Under the pieces are notes generated by a model. It was not told the origin of the DNA. It did not search any database and saw only the letters and a list, made by a program, of their open reading frames with translations. A program made the translations under genes and the position numbers. Positions 1 through 7,170 of a stretch of 20,919 nucleotides of DNA are shown piece by piece. This DNA comes from a virus. Location: positions 1-20,919 of IMG/VR virus record IMGVR_UViG_3300031227_000529; one strand, given 5' to 3'. Positions within the stretch are counted from its first letter, which is position 1. Each line of letters begins with the position of its first letter.

Positions 1-3
1 GCT

Positions 4-249
4 ATGGCTGAGGAGATTGAAGACTACCTTAGACAGTCCGATGATAGGCTGGGGTGTGATGTGGTGGATATCGACGGAGCGTGGTGCAGGCTTGGTGAGT
101 GTAAGCTTCCAGCGGCCAGGCGACTGGTTGGGATACTCAGAAGTGTCACACCGAGGGGGGTCAGAATATTCGGTGAAGCTGGGCCAGCACTGTCAGCAGA
201 GCTGCAAAACTACTGTGATGTGGTTGATGGGTATGCGGAGGTTTCTTAG
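4..249 (+). CDS. Hypothetical 81-residue protein, paralogue of the next gene
   Basis: I do not recognise a family, and the function is unknown. The sequence is an acidic small protein with no membrane segment or signal peptide. Its second half (residues about 40-76: LVGILRSVT, FGEAG, AEL, YCD) closely resembles residues about 22-56 of the next protein, so the two share a module. The start is the first ATG in the window, and any ribosome site lies outside or at the very edge, so the true start could be further upstream. It opens the rightward replication block that leads to the primase-helicase. Its role may be replication-related by position only. Confidence 0.6.
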   Translation: MAEEIEDYLRQSDDRLGCDVVDIDGAWCRLGECKLPAARRLVGILRSVTPRGVRIFGEAGPALSAELQNYCDVVDGYAEVS

Positions 250-276
250 ACTATCAGTGTAAACCGGAGAGCGCAG

Positions 277-816
277 ATGGATGATCCAGAGGTTGTCCCA
301 TGGGAGCACCTGAAGGGATATGAAACAACATCCATAATGAAGTTGGCCAGGATGCTTGGTAGCGTAACAAGTCAGGGTAAGCCAGCATTCGGGCTAGCCG
401 GCACAGGGATCCAACAGGAGCTTACAAGCTACTGTGATTGGGCCGATAGCCAGAAGAGTCCAAAGAGGAAGAAGAAGAAGGATTCAGTTGACTCAAAGGG
501 TAAGGAGGCTGATCCAAGGTACCGGGATGCCGTAGCAATCATCACAGCGTTCACGTCAGCATGCGAGGACGCTGTTGGGTGCAAGCCTCCAAACATGAAC
601 TGGGGGCTTGCGATCAAGGATTGCTATAAGCTTATGGCCGACGGGTGGGAGCCGAGCGCAGTTATAACCCTTGCTCCAGTGTTCTTTGAGAGCCGGCATG
701 AGCAGAAGTTCATCTTCAAGGATGGTAAGTTCAGACAATTCCTGGATGGACTACTTCGACTGTCGGATATACAGGGAGGTGGGGCGCCAGCAAAAGACCA
801 CTACCCATCAACGTAA
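277..816 (+). CDS. Hypothetical replication-block protein (179 aa)
   Basis: The function is not established. The protein has three parts: an N-terminal module (about 22-56) shared with the preceding gene, a very basic linker around residues 62-70 (KRKKKK), and a C-terminal region (about 85-165) with the pattern NMNW, IKDCYKLMADGW, FFES and FRQFLDGL. That last pattern (W, helix, aromatic FF, then F-x2-F-L) is reminiscent of C-terminal regions of phage replication accessory proteins. This is resemblance only. A good ribosome site (GGAGA at 266-270) fixes the ATG. The gene sits 22 bases before the primase-helicase, which supports a helper role in replication, but a helicase loader function is a guess. 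Confidence 0.75.
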   Translation: MDDPEVVPWEHLKGYETTSIMKLARMLGSVTSQGKPAFGLAGTGIQQELTSYCDWADSQKSPKRKKKKDSVDSKGKEADPRYRDAVAIITAFTSACEDAVGCKPPNMNWGLAIKDCYKLMADGWEPSAVITLAPVFFESRHEQKFIFKDGKFRQFLDGLLRLSDIQGGGAPAKDHYPST

Positions 817-838
817 AACACAAGGAGGCCCCACCAGA

Positions 839-2677
839 ATGGGCAACAATGATACTGGAGAGTTTCCAGGGGGGACTCATCCAGAGCTTGAGCGGTATAT
901 GCAGGGAAAGGGCTGGGAGTTTGAGGTATACAAAACAGCAAAGAGGACTGAGCTGAAGGTAAACCCATGCCCGCTCTGTGGGAATACCAGCAAGAACTTC
1001 GAGATCAATGCCGCGACTGGGCTATATCGATGCTGGGCCTGCAATGCGCAGGGCACATTCGAAACACTGCAGCGGAATCTTGGCGATTCCAATGACGGCA
1101 TTGCCCGCATTGAAAGGGCCGGCAAGCCTGGTGCTGGTGGTAAGCCAAAGAAGAACTACAAGACTATACCATTGGAGAAGTTCAGTAGTGCCGAGAAGAA
1201 GCTGATGGCTGGAGACCTGGGAGTCATGGAGTACTTGCACGACCGCGGTATAACCGATGACACTATTGCCCACTTCCACCTAGGAGCATGCAGGACTAGA
1301 TCGATGGAGCCAGCCCTCCTAATACCGCATTTACGTGGGGAGGATACAGTAGTGTTGGCCATGTACCGCACTATCCCTCCGGCCGAAAAACAGTATCTTA
1401 GGGAGTCTGACATGGAGAGTGTGCTATTCAACGAGAATGCACTCCATGAGGCTAGTGGGGAGATAGTGGTGTGCGAGGGGCAGCTGGATGCGATGAGTGT
1501 CTGGCAGGCTGGGTGTGCACCAGTAGTCAGCGTGTCTACCGGTGCCGCTACAGACTGGCCCAATGAATGGATCGAACTCATCTCAGCGTTTAACAAAATC
1601 ACCATGGTATACGACGGCGACGAGGCTGGTAGGTCTGGGGCTAGAATCGTACGGCAGCGAGTCGGTGAGGATAAGGTCTGGATCGCAGACTTGCCGGATG
1701 GTAAGGATATGAACCAGATCCTGATAGACGATGGAGAGGAGGGCGTCTTACGCGCAATCAGCCTGGCAAGGCCAGCCCCAGTGTCCGGTATCAGCACTGT
1801 AGAGGATGGGATCATAGAGCTGCAAGAACAGATTGTTGACGGAGATGGTGAGGGTGAGGGATTCCCGTGGTTCAGCGCTCAGATCAATACAGCGATCGGG
1901 AACGCAGAGTTTGGGGATCTTGTTGAGATTATGGGGGCGGCTGGGACTGGCAAGACTACCCTCATGTTGCAGCAGGCTAGGTTCCTGGCGACCGAGCTAC
2001 ACATACCAGTCCTAGTGACGTGCATGGAGATGCGCATGAGAAGGCTGGTAAGAAAGACAATCCAGAGTCTCTACCAGATTACTAAAGAGGAGGTAGACCT
2101 CAACGTGCTTGGTGACGCAATCATGGCATTCGATGGTATACCACTATACTTCGCAACTCCACCAAGAGACGCGAACGTGGGATACCTAGTAGACCAGGCA
2201 ACGAGTGCATTCAAGCGCCTTGGAGTTCGTGCATGGATTGTTGACAACTTGATAATTTTGACAGAGAGCGCGGCCGACCCACTACGAGAACAGGCTGTGG
2301 TAACCAGAGACCTGAAAGGGTGGGCTATGGATTTCAACAATGTCATTTACCTCCTGGCCCACCCTCGCAAGGTCGACAATGGTGTAGTCGCTGGATCAAG
2401 CGACATGCGCGGCAATGGGGCTATAGTAGCCAATGCTGACATCTTGATGAACCTGCACCGCAAGTCACTGGCACCAACAAAAGAGGAGAGAATAACATCG
2501 TGGGATCGGAATAGCGATGGGCATCTACTTGAGCCAGTGACGTCGGTTCACCCACTCAAGGTCAGGGATAATGAGGCAAGGATAGGATGGGTATACTTTC
2601 ATGGAGCCCAAAGCTTTTTCCGAGACGCGGAAGGCGATGACTTCGAGGCGGCCAAACAACGCGCAGCAGCCGTATAG
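839..2677 (+). CDS. Primase-helicase (zinc finger + TOPRIM + RecA-fold helicase), T7 gp4-like architecture
   Basis: This is a bifunctional replication enzyme expected to synthesise RNA primers and unwind DNA at the phage fork. The protein is 612 residues long. A zinc-binding motif (C44, C47, C65, C68) precedes a TOPRIM domain with the catalytic CEG glutamate at E213 and the D259-G-D261 acidic pair. A RecA/DnaB-type motor follows, with Walker A GAAGTGKTT (366-374, K372) and a Walker B aspartate near D469 (WIVDN). The domain order matches the T7 gp4 family, although that protein is usually slightly shorter. An open frame runs further upstream, but ATG 839 is chosen because AAGGAGG at 822-828 lies 10 bases before it. 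The earlier frame overlaps the previous gene by 146 bases without a ribosome site. Confidence 0.95.
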   Translation: MGNNDTGEFPGGTHPELERYMQGKGWEFEVYKTAKRTELKVNPCPLCGNTSKNFEINAATGLYRCWACNAQGTFETLQRNLGDSNDGIARIERAGKPGAGGKPKKNYKTIPLEKFSSAEKKLMAGDLGVMEYLHDRGITDDTIAHFHLGACRTRSMEPALLIPHLRGEDTVVLAMYRTIPPAEKQYLRESDMESVLFNENALHEASGEIVVCEGQLDAMSVWQAGCAPVVSVSTGAATDWPNEWIELISAFNKITMVYDGDEAGRSGARIVRQRVGEDKVWIADLPDGKDMNQILIDDGEEGVLRAISLARPAPVSGISTVEDGIIELQEQIVDGDGEGEGFPWFSAQINTAIGNAEFGDLVEIMGAAGTGKTTLMLQQARFLATELHIPVLVTCMEMRMRRLVRKTIQSLYQITKEEVDLNVLGDAIMAFDGIPLYFATPPRDANVGYLVDQATSAFKRLGVRAWIVDNLIILTESAADPLREQAVVTRDLKGWAMDFNNVIYLLAHPRKVDNGVVAGSSDMRGNGAIVANADILMNLHRKSLAPTKEERITSWDRNSDGHLLEPVTSVHPLKVRDNEARIGWVYFHGAQSFFRDAEGDDFEAAKQRAAAV

Positions 2678-2688
2678 AGAGGGAGAAC

Positions 2689-3072
2689 ATGGACGCAGTG
2701 GCAGAAATGGACATCATGGACAGAGCTGGAGAGATATTCTCACGTGCGGTTGACTTGTGGGGAGTGGACGCGCAGCTCAACCAGACAGTGGAAGAGCTTG
2801 CCGAGCTGATCGTGGCTATCAATCACTTCCGGCGGCGTAGGGCGAGTCCATGGCGCCTGGCAGAAGAGGTGGCAGATACCATGATCATGGTCGGACAGCT
2901 GGTGCACATCATGGATGAGGAGATTGGGAATGGCGAGATGTCGCGGTTGGTAGCGATGCACGAACAGGCGAAGATGAAGTCTGTTCTGGAGCGAATCGAG
3001 CGCGGAGAGGTGAGCCGCCTGGCAGAGCTGGAGTCAGAGATACAGGACATCATGGCCGGGGAGGAGGAGTGA
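2689..3072 (+). CDS. MazG-like nucleotide pyrophosphohydrolase
   Basis: This is a probable all-alpha NTP pyrophosphohydrolase. Such enzymes hydrolyse (d)NTPs to the monophosphate plus pyrophosphate and are common in phage nucleotide-metabolism blocks. The metal-binding signature is visible as EELAE (E35, E36, E39) and EEVAD (E60, D63), about 21 residues apart as in the family. At 127 residues it is a typical single-domain member. The last ~45 residues are charged and probably a helical extension. The ribosome site GAGGGAGA lies just before ATG 2689; another in-frame ATG at 2707 is possible. The stop overlaps the next ATG (TGATG). Substrate preference cannot be read from sequence. It may work with the downstream dUTPase in shaping the nucleotide pool. 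Confidence 0.8.
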   Translation: MDAVAEMDIMDRAGEIFSRAVDLWGVDAQLNQTVEELAELIVAINHFRRRRASPWRLAEEVADTMIMVGQLVHIMDEEIGNGEMSRLVAMHEQAKMKSVLERIERGEVSRLAELESEIQDIMAGEEE

Positions 3073-3170
3073 TGGATACGGATCGATGTCGAACCTGCAC
3101 CTTGCGTGGCAGCATAGAGGGGTGCCTGGCGGAGCAGTGCCCTGAGCACAGTAGCTGGTGGGCTGAGTAG
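3072..3170 (+). CDS. 32-residue Cys-rich micro-protein
   Basis: A very short frame begins at an ATG that overlaps the stop of the MazG-like gene (TGATG), with GAGGAGG (3061-3067) just upstream. It encodes 32 residues with four cysteines (C6, C9, C18, C23) spaced like a minimal zinc knuckle, CxxC-x8-C-x4-C, and ends in WWAE. The strong ribosome site and the translational overlap are the main support. The function is unknown. It stops with TAG immediately before the TTG of the next gene, in the same frame, so a single longer product by readthrough cannot be excluded. Confidence 0.55.
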   Translation: MDTDRCRTCTLRGSIEGCLAEQCPEHSSWWAE

Positions 3171-3398
3171 TTGAAGGCCAAGGTCGCCGAACTGGAGACG
3201 AAGCTCGAGAAGCGTACCAACCAGCGTAACAAAGCCATCCTGGATGCCAATAATGCTGCTGATTCGGTGATGCATGGGAGTAGATTGATGGTGGACATAG
3301 TAACAGAATGGGCTGAATTCAACAGCCACCTCTGGGCGATCGGAGACCCGACGATTGACAAACTGCTAGCTGGCAGAGATGGGATACCTGTGGAATGA
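3171..3398 (+). CDS. Hypothetical small coiled-coil protein (75 aa), TTG start
   Basis: The function is unknown. The first ~30 residues (AKVAELETKLEKRTNQRN) are strongly helical and suggest a coiled coil. The second half contains W-A-E, a glycine-aspartate-proline turn and a leucine pair, a pattern seen again in the 240-residue protein two genes downstream. No ATG fits the start. TTG 3171 abuts the TAG of the preceding micro-gene, with only a GGTGGG-type weak ribosome site about 8 bases upstream, so expression probably depends on coupling. The end overlaps the next gene by four bases (ATGA). Confidence 0.6.
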   Translation: MKAKVAELETKLEKRTNQRNKAILDANNAADSVMHGSRLMVDIVTEWAEFNSHLWAIGDPTIDKLLAGRDGIPVE

Positions 3399-3670
3399 AC
3401 GAGTATTGGTACGCAGTCGAGGATGATGATGACTATCGCCGAGGGCCCATGCTGTCTGTGTTTGGTGTAGACAGTCTGTGGATGATTGTAGATGACTGCG
3501 CGATGGACTACTACGATGATACTGGGTCTTGTGGTGATGGGTGGCCCATCAGGATCGCCATCTACAATGCAGAGGAGGGCGGCGAGAGGCTTGCTCAGTT
3601 CAATGTATCGCTAGACTGGGAACCATCATTCTACTCAATGGAAGTCAAGAAAGAGGAGACAGGGGTTTGA
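3395..3670 (+). CDS. Hypothetical acidic protein (91 aa)
   Basis: I do not recognise a family. The protein is strongly acidic, with EDDDDY near residue 9 and a DDCAMDYYDD stretch near residue 33, and is rich in aromatic residues. It has no signal peptide or membrane segment. Small acidic early phage proteins sometimes act as DNA mimics or host-enzyme inhibitors, but nothing here proves that. It overlaps the preceding gene at ATGA and the following gene at TTGA, so it is embedded in a translationally coupled chain. No strong ribosome site stands before its ATG. Confidence 0.6.
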   Translation: MNEYWYAVEDDDDYRRGPMLSVFGVDSLWMIVDDCAMDYYDDTGSCGDGWPIRIAIYNAEEGGERLAQFNVSLDWEPSFYSMEVKKEETGV

Positions 3671-4389
3671 GCGACGCCGACGCAAGTAGCATGGAAAAGA
3701 CAATAGCAATGCTGAAATCAGAGAACTGGAGACTATCTGAGCGCGCTCTCCTGGCAGAGAAGAGGGCAGATGATTGCTCCACTGACGTTATCCTCACTTC
3801 GTCTACGTCGTGCGACCTGGGCGATGCGTGGATTGAGCTGAAGAGGAAACTGAAAGGCTTGGGTGACCCAAAGGTCAACGCCATACTCAGCGTACCGGTG
3901 ATAGAGCAAATAAAGGCCGTAGGAGAAGCGAGAAGTGTGATCTACGAGAATATGGTCTACGACCTGAAGCAGATGCACAAGCTTGGTACAGAGATTGGTA
4001 ACCAAGACTGCCGAGCCACACCACACCCGATATATGTTGTGCAGGAGTGCGTCCGCAGCTATGGCATTGACCCAGAGTTCTCGGACAAGTCCGAATGGGT
4101 AGACTGGGAGGGCGCTGAGGGTGTGGCAGACGAGGAGAAGGCCAAGGAGTTGGATGGCCTCGACAGTCGGGGGCTAAGCACGGGAGACTGGGTGGAGTCG
4201 TGGTATATTGACAAGTGGGAATATGTGGCCCCATTCTTCACGAAGGTTGGTGCCGACTGCTACATCGAGAGGAATAAGTATGAACACAGGGGCCCACTCC
4301 GGGTGTATGTCGCCTCGGGCTACCGCAACCCTGAGTGGCGGATGATTCGGAACTCACTGCTGAAGATGGCCGGAAAGGAGACTGAGTAG
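3667..4389 (+). CDS. Hypothetical protein (240 aa), TTG start
   Basis: The function is unknown. A helical N-terminus (about 9-35) is followed by a segment with W-I-E-L, L-G-D-P and a leucine pair that resembles the 75-residue protein upstream. The C-terminal half is rich in tryptophan and acidic residues (about 145-200). The open frame extends back to 3541, but TTG 3667 is preferred. It overlaps the upstream stop (TTGA) and has AAGAGGAG about 9 bases upstream, whereas the in-frame ATG at 3691 has no ribosome site. The TAG stop is followed directly by the next gene's ATG, in the same frame. Confidence 0.65.
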   Translation: MSDADASSMEKTIAMLKSENWRLSERALLAEKRADDCSTDVILTSSTSCDLGDAWIELKRKLKGLGDPKVNAILSVPVIEQIKAVGEARSVIYENMVYDLKQMHKLGTEIGNQDCRATPHPIYVVQECVRSYGIDPEFSDKSEWVDWEGAEGVADEEKAKELDGLDSRGLSTGDWVESWYIDKWEYVAPFFTKVGADCYIERNKYEHRGPLRVYVASGYRNPEWRMIRNSLLKMAGKETE

Positions 4390-4998
4390 ATGAAGGATCT
4401 TGACGGTAAGGAAGTGATCCTCCCCACATCAGACGAGGCTGCCACCTATCGGACAGACATCGCCGGCTGGGTAAGCCGTGGTGGCAGATTCTATGGTGAT
4501 GGCCCCAACGCAGAATATTCAGCTAGATGGGCCGGTGCCACCCACATCCTGTGCAAGAGGTGTGGCACCTACCTCAAGTCTGGCGGTCTAACCCTCTGCC
4601 CGAACTGCCGGAGCAAGAAGGAGGTGGCGAAACACGAGGCCCGGGAGACGGCGAAGTGGGATGGAGCTGGAATGGTCTACAGCGAGCTGCTGGGCGAGTA
4701 CTACGACCAGGAAGCTCTCTGTGACTGTATGGCAGACGACTACCATAATTCCGCCTCCGAACTACAACTGGTGATCTGCAGGCCAGTCCATCTGCGTGAG
4801 GTGGATTACGACCACTGGTTCGATGAGCTGTCCACTGACGATGGCGGCGTCGACCTGCCATTGGATGTAGAGGATGCGATCTATGTCCTGAACGCAGTGA
4901 TCCGCGCCCAGGGGGCCGTGTCATACGAGGCGGGCGAGATTGCCGTGCAGCTGGACAAGTTTGGCCAGGTGGACTACGGGGAGGCGGCGCATGTCTGA
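4390..4998 (+). CDS. Zinc-ribbon phage protein of unknown function (202 aa)
   Basis: This is a cytosolic protein with an evident zinc ribbon: CKRCG (C55, C58) and CPNCR (C70, C73). Just before it, residues 27-52 contain WVSRGGRFYGDG and ARWAGATH, a module I associate with a recurrent family of uncharacterised phage proteins. That recognition is from memory and no role is known to me. The C-terminal part is acidic and helical. AAGGAGA at 4375-4381 sits 8 bases before the ATG. It overlaps the next gene by 8 bases. It could bind nucleic acid, since zinc ribbons often do, but this is inference. Confidence 0.75.
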   Translation: MKDLDGKEVILPTSDEAATYRTDIAGWVSRGGRFYGDGPNAEYSARWAGATHILCKRCGTYLKSGGLTLCPNCRSKKEVAKHEARETAKWDGAGMVYSELLGEYYDQEALCDCMADDYHNSASELQLVICRPVHLREVDYDHWFDELSTDDGGVDLPLDVEDAIYVLNAVIRAQGAVSYEAGEIAVQLDKFGQVDYGEAAHV

Positions 4999-5134
4999 GT
5001 GCGAAGCGCTCCATTTCACAATCAGCGGGGAAGCTCTCACTGAGTGTTGCCGCAGTCTGGTCTTGGAGGGCGACTGGATAATAGGCTACCGGGCACTGGT
5101 GGACTCGATGGTTGGGCTCGGGCACGATGACTGA
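4991..5134 (+). CDS. Hypothetical 47-residue protein
   Basis: A small frame starts inside the end of the zinc-ribbon gene. GGGGAGG about 7 bases upstream makes ATG 4991 convincing. The protein reads as a short strand followed by helices (LHFTISGEALTEC, RSLVLEGDW, RALVDSMVGLG). It has three cysteines (C4, C19 and C20), no membrane segment and no recognised family. It overlaps the following gene by 8 bases, consistent with translational coupling in the same operon. The function is unknown. Confidence 0.6.
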   Translation: MSECEALHFTISGEALTECCRSLVLEGDWIIGYRALVDSMVGLGHDD

Positions 5135-5606
5135 GCTTACTGAGGAGGTGCGCGAGTGTGCGCATAAATACTACAGGCGAGGGCTGCAAACAGCCGACCG
5201 GCTATCGGCTGCAGTTGAGGATGGAACGGCGTCAGCACAAGACAAGCTTTCATACGAAAAAGCCATCGCAGGGATCAATAAGGTCTGGGAGCAATGCGGT
5301 GGAGCCAGGGCCACCGTTGAGGGGGAGGCTCCAAGCCAGAAGGAGCAGATAGATGCATTCAAATCGTTCAAGCGCACCGGGGCGGTGAAGCGGATAATGT
5401 CCAAGAAGCTTGGCAAGATGATTATCCTGTGCCCAACCAGTGCTGACCGCGATGATATCGAGAGACTTGACACAGTGGAAGAGGCGGTGTATACTTGTGA
5501 TGAGATCATCGTGTTGATCAAGGCTGGGCTAGGTGTGGAAGCGCTACTTCAAGTCAACAATGTGATGGAAGGATTCGACGGCGAGATCGCCATGGAGTTC
5601 GACTAA
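5127..5606 (+). CDS. Hypothetical protein (159 aa)
   Basis: I do not recognise a family. The sequence is a mixed alpha/beta-looking soluble protein, with a helical first half (about 1-50), a basic central stretch near KSFKRTGAVKRIMSKKLGK (about 85-105) and a C-terminal half with a hydrophobic strand (CDEIIVLI). ATG 5127 is preferred over an earlier TTG at 5112; both lack a strong ribosome site, and the 8-base overlap with the preceding gene suggests coupling. It lies just before the dUTPase, so a replication or nucleotide role is possible by position only. Confidence 0.65.
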   Translation: MTELTEEVRECAHKYYRRGLQTADRLSAAVEDGTASAQDKLSYEKAIAGINKVWEQCGGARATVEGEAPSQKEQIDAFKSFKRTGAVKRIMSKKLGKMIILCPTSADRDDIERLDTVEEAVYTCDEIIVLIKAGLGVEALLQVNNVMEGFDGEIAMEFD

Positions 5607-5622
5607 CAATAGGGGCGTATGA

Positions 5623-6084
5623 ATGGAGCAGAAAAAGGTAGTGACGGTGCACAGACTACATAGTGAGGTGACACTGCCACGCTATGCGACCGACGGAGCG
5701 GCTGGGATGGACGTGAGGGCTGACATTCAAAACTCAATATGGCTTGAGCCTGGGATGAGGGTCTTGGTTCCTACTGGGCTACAGGTCATCATCCCCCCTG
5801 GGTATGAGATCCAGGTGCGTCCGCGTGGTGGCAATGCCCTGAAGCGCGGACTGACTGTTCTGAACACACCAAGGACTGTCGACTCGGATTACCGCGGTGA
5901 GATCGGGGTGATCATGGTGAACCATGGCCAGGCACCTGAGACGATTGAGCCTGGCGATCGAGTGGCCCAGCTGGTGTTATGCCCAGTAGCCAAGGCTATT
6001 TGGTATGAGATAAACGAAGACGTTGGTAAGGTGAGTGCCACCGGGCGTGGTGATGGAGCATACAGTTCGACTGGAACCACCTGA
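5623..6084 (+). CDS. dut: dUTPase (trimeric family) with altered motif II
   Basis: This enzyme hydrolyses dUTP to dUMP and pyrophosphate, keeping uracil out of phage DNA and feeding dTMP synthesis. The 153-residue length is normal for the homotrimeric family and all five motifs can be located: I at 24-33 (AGMDVRA), II at 66-76, III at 83-94 with the catalytic aspartate D87 in VDSDYRGEI, IV at 111-119 (GDRVAQLVL) and V at 142-151 (RGDGAYSSTG). Motif II reads RPRGGNALKRG, so G69 replaces the usual serine of PRSG. In motif V a tyrosine (Y147) stands where phenylalanine normally stacks on uracil. AGGGG at 5611-5615 supports ATG 5623. It is the last gene before a strong terminator. Confidence 0.93.
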   Translation: MEQKKVVTVHRLHSEVTLPRYATDGAAGMDVRADIQNSIWLEPGMRVLVPTGLQVIIPPGYEIQVRPRGGNALKRGLTVLNTPRTVDSDYRGEIGVIMVNHGQAPETIEPGDRVAQLVLCPVAKAIWYEINEDVGKVSATGRGDGAYSSTGTT

Positions 6085-6111
6085 GTATCGCAGACGACAT
6101 GGAACACACAT

Positions 6112-6147
6112 GGGGGCTGGGCTTTTTGCCTGGCCCCCCTTTTTTTT
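6112..6147 (+). terminator. Strong intrinsic terminator after dUTPase
   Basis: An 11-base-pair stem (6112-6122 with 6128-6138, two G-U pairs) closes a TTTTT loop and is followed by eight T residues at 6140-6147. It ends the replication block and lies 17 bases before the first copy of the 20-base conserved motif, so it marks a clean boundary between transcription units. Confidence 0.93.
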
Positions 6148-6163
6148 GTGGGTTTTAGGGTAA

Positions 6164-6183
6164 AATAACCTTAATACCTAGTA
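6164..6183 (+). promoter_or_regulatory. Conserved motif copy A: candidate phage-specific promoter
   Basis: The block AATAACCTTA-N5-TAGTA is found here, at 18643-18662 on this strand and at 18574-18555 on the opposite strand. Copies A and C match at 18 of 20 positions. It lies between a strong terminator and the HNH gene, 36 bases before its ATG, and is followed by GGAGC and then a GAGGGGAG ribosome site. It lacks a sigma70 -35/-10 pair. I infer a promoter for the packaging block, read by the phage sigma factor at 15677 or by another phage RNA polymerase. An operator is the main alternative. Confidence 0.7.
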
Positions 6184-6219
6184 TAGGAGCGTTCGGGCGG
6201 AAACACGAGGGGAGAGCAG

Positions 6220-7170
6220 ATGAGCGATGGGATGGTGTCAGCTGAGGATGTGACGGTACTGCCCCCGCGGCACGAGGTCGAGTGGGATGAGTACCGCGGG
6301 TATGTCAGGAAGATTCGCTGTGTTGTGTGCCAGCTTACAGACGGCAAGAACCTTTCCGGAGATATGGTCGAGAAGCTGGACTACGAGCCAGAGCTGGTAG
6401 ACATCAGCGACCCACACCATGTTACGACCAGGGGCGCCGGGGGGGTGGATGCTGAGAATCTAGTCCCACTGTGTCGGAGCCATCATGACGAATTCGGGAG
6501 CGATGGTATATCCACGTTCGAGCTGCGATATGATATCAGCCTGAAGCTGGTAGCCAAGCATATCTTCGACCTTTACATGGATAGCCTGGTTGGAACTGAT
6601 CGATCTCAGATCGCATTCGCGTCACACCAGCAGATCGTGTCCAGAATCGAAGCCCTGCGCATCTCCGGCATGGAGCTTGGCCAGCTGCTTGTTCGTTTCC
6701 GTGAGGCGGTAATCGATGGCAAGCACATGTATGAGATCTTGGGGTTCGAGTCGTTCAAGGACTACCTGGGGTCTCCATTTGAGTCTGGCGGGCTAGACAT
6801 GAGCCAAAGGACTGCCTACCGGTGTATTGGGTATGCGGAGGCTAAAAATGAGACAGACGGCGACGAACGGATAGAGAAGATCGGCTCAACCAAGGCCCAG
6901 ATCATCCTGCCACTCCTCAAGCAGGCAAAGGATGATGCTGAGCGTGATGAGATCCTAGATACGGCACAAGCCCTGACCAGCACAGACCTGCATGACTGGA
7001 AAAACGACAGGCTTGGCCTGCCAGACCGTAGAGAAGAAATGGTCGGGCTTATGCAAGACGAAGTCACTGCGTTCCTTACTGACTGCGGGCTCCAGATGAC
7101 GGAAAACATTCTAGGAGGCCTAACTCAACGTGTCCTGAAGGTGGCCCGAGAGTATAGGAGGCTACTATGA
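6220..7170 (+). CDS. HNH-type nuclease domain fused to a helical C-terminal domain (316 aa)
   Basis: The N-terminal ~95 residues form an HNH/zinc-finger nuclease-like domain: C34 and C37, then DPHH (H66, H67) followed by a glycine-rich GAGG turn, N80, then PLC and HH (C85, H88, H89). This is the DPHH...GxGG...PLCxxHH arrangement of phage HNH proteins. Residues ~125-316 are helical, with a stretch around 180-200 (FKDYLGSPF, MSQRTAYRCIGY) that looks like a helix-turn-helix or a phage DNA-binding accessory domain. HNH proteins near terminases often assist DNA packaging, which fits the position at the head of the packaging block. GAGGGGAG lies just before the ATG. It overlaps the next gene by 4 bases. 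The fused domain is unidentified. Confidence 0.8.
   Translation: MSDGMVSAEDVTVLPPRHEVEWDEYRGYVRKIRCVVCQLTDGKNLSGDMVEKLDYEPELVDISDPHHVTTRGAGGVDAENLVPLCRSHHDEFGSDGISTFELRYDISLKLVAKHIFDLYMDSLVGTDRSQIAFASHQQIVSRIEALRISGMELGQLLVRFREAVIDGKHMYEILGFESFKDYLGSPFESGGLDMSQRTAYRCIGYAEAKNETDGDERIEKIGSTKAQIILPLLKQAKDDAERDEILDTAQALTSTDLHDWKNDRLGLPDRREEMVGLMQDEVTAFLTDCGLQMTENILGGLTQRVLKVAREYRRLL

Noticed and set aside
671-838. Upstream extension of the primase-helicase to ATG 671
   Set aside because: It overlaps the previous gene by 146 bases and has no ribosome site, and the added residues are unlike the domain. ATG 839 has AAGGAGG at good spacing.
1156-1815. 219-residue open frame on the minus strand inside the primase-helicase
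   Set aside because: It lies wholly within a clearly coding gene, has a low-complexity serine/proline-rich product, and has no ribosome site or family signature. The same applies to other long antisense frames at 14295-14927, 18773-19444 and 19567-20223.
3541-3666. Upstream extension of the 240-residue gene to 3541
   Set aside because: It overlaps the 91-residue gene in another frame with no ribosome site. TTG 3667 has AAGAGGAG and a TTGA overlap.
6164-6195. Copy A as a T7 or T3 RNA polymerase promoter
   Set aside because: TAATAC and TATAGGAG are only superficially alike. The spacing and middle bases differ from both consensus promoters, and no such polymerase is in the window. A relative of that enzyme outside the window is kept as an alternative in the main finding.
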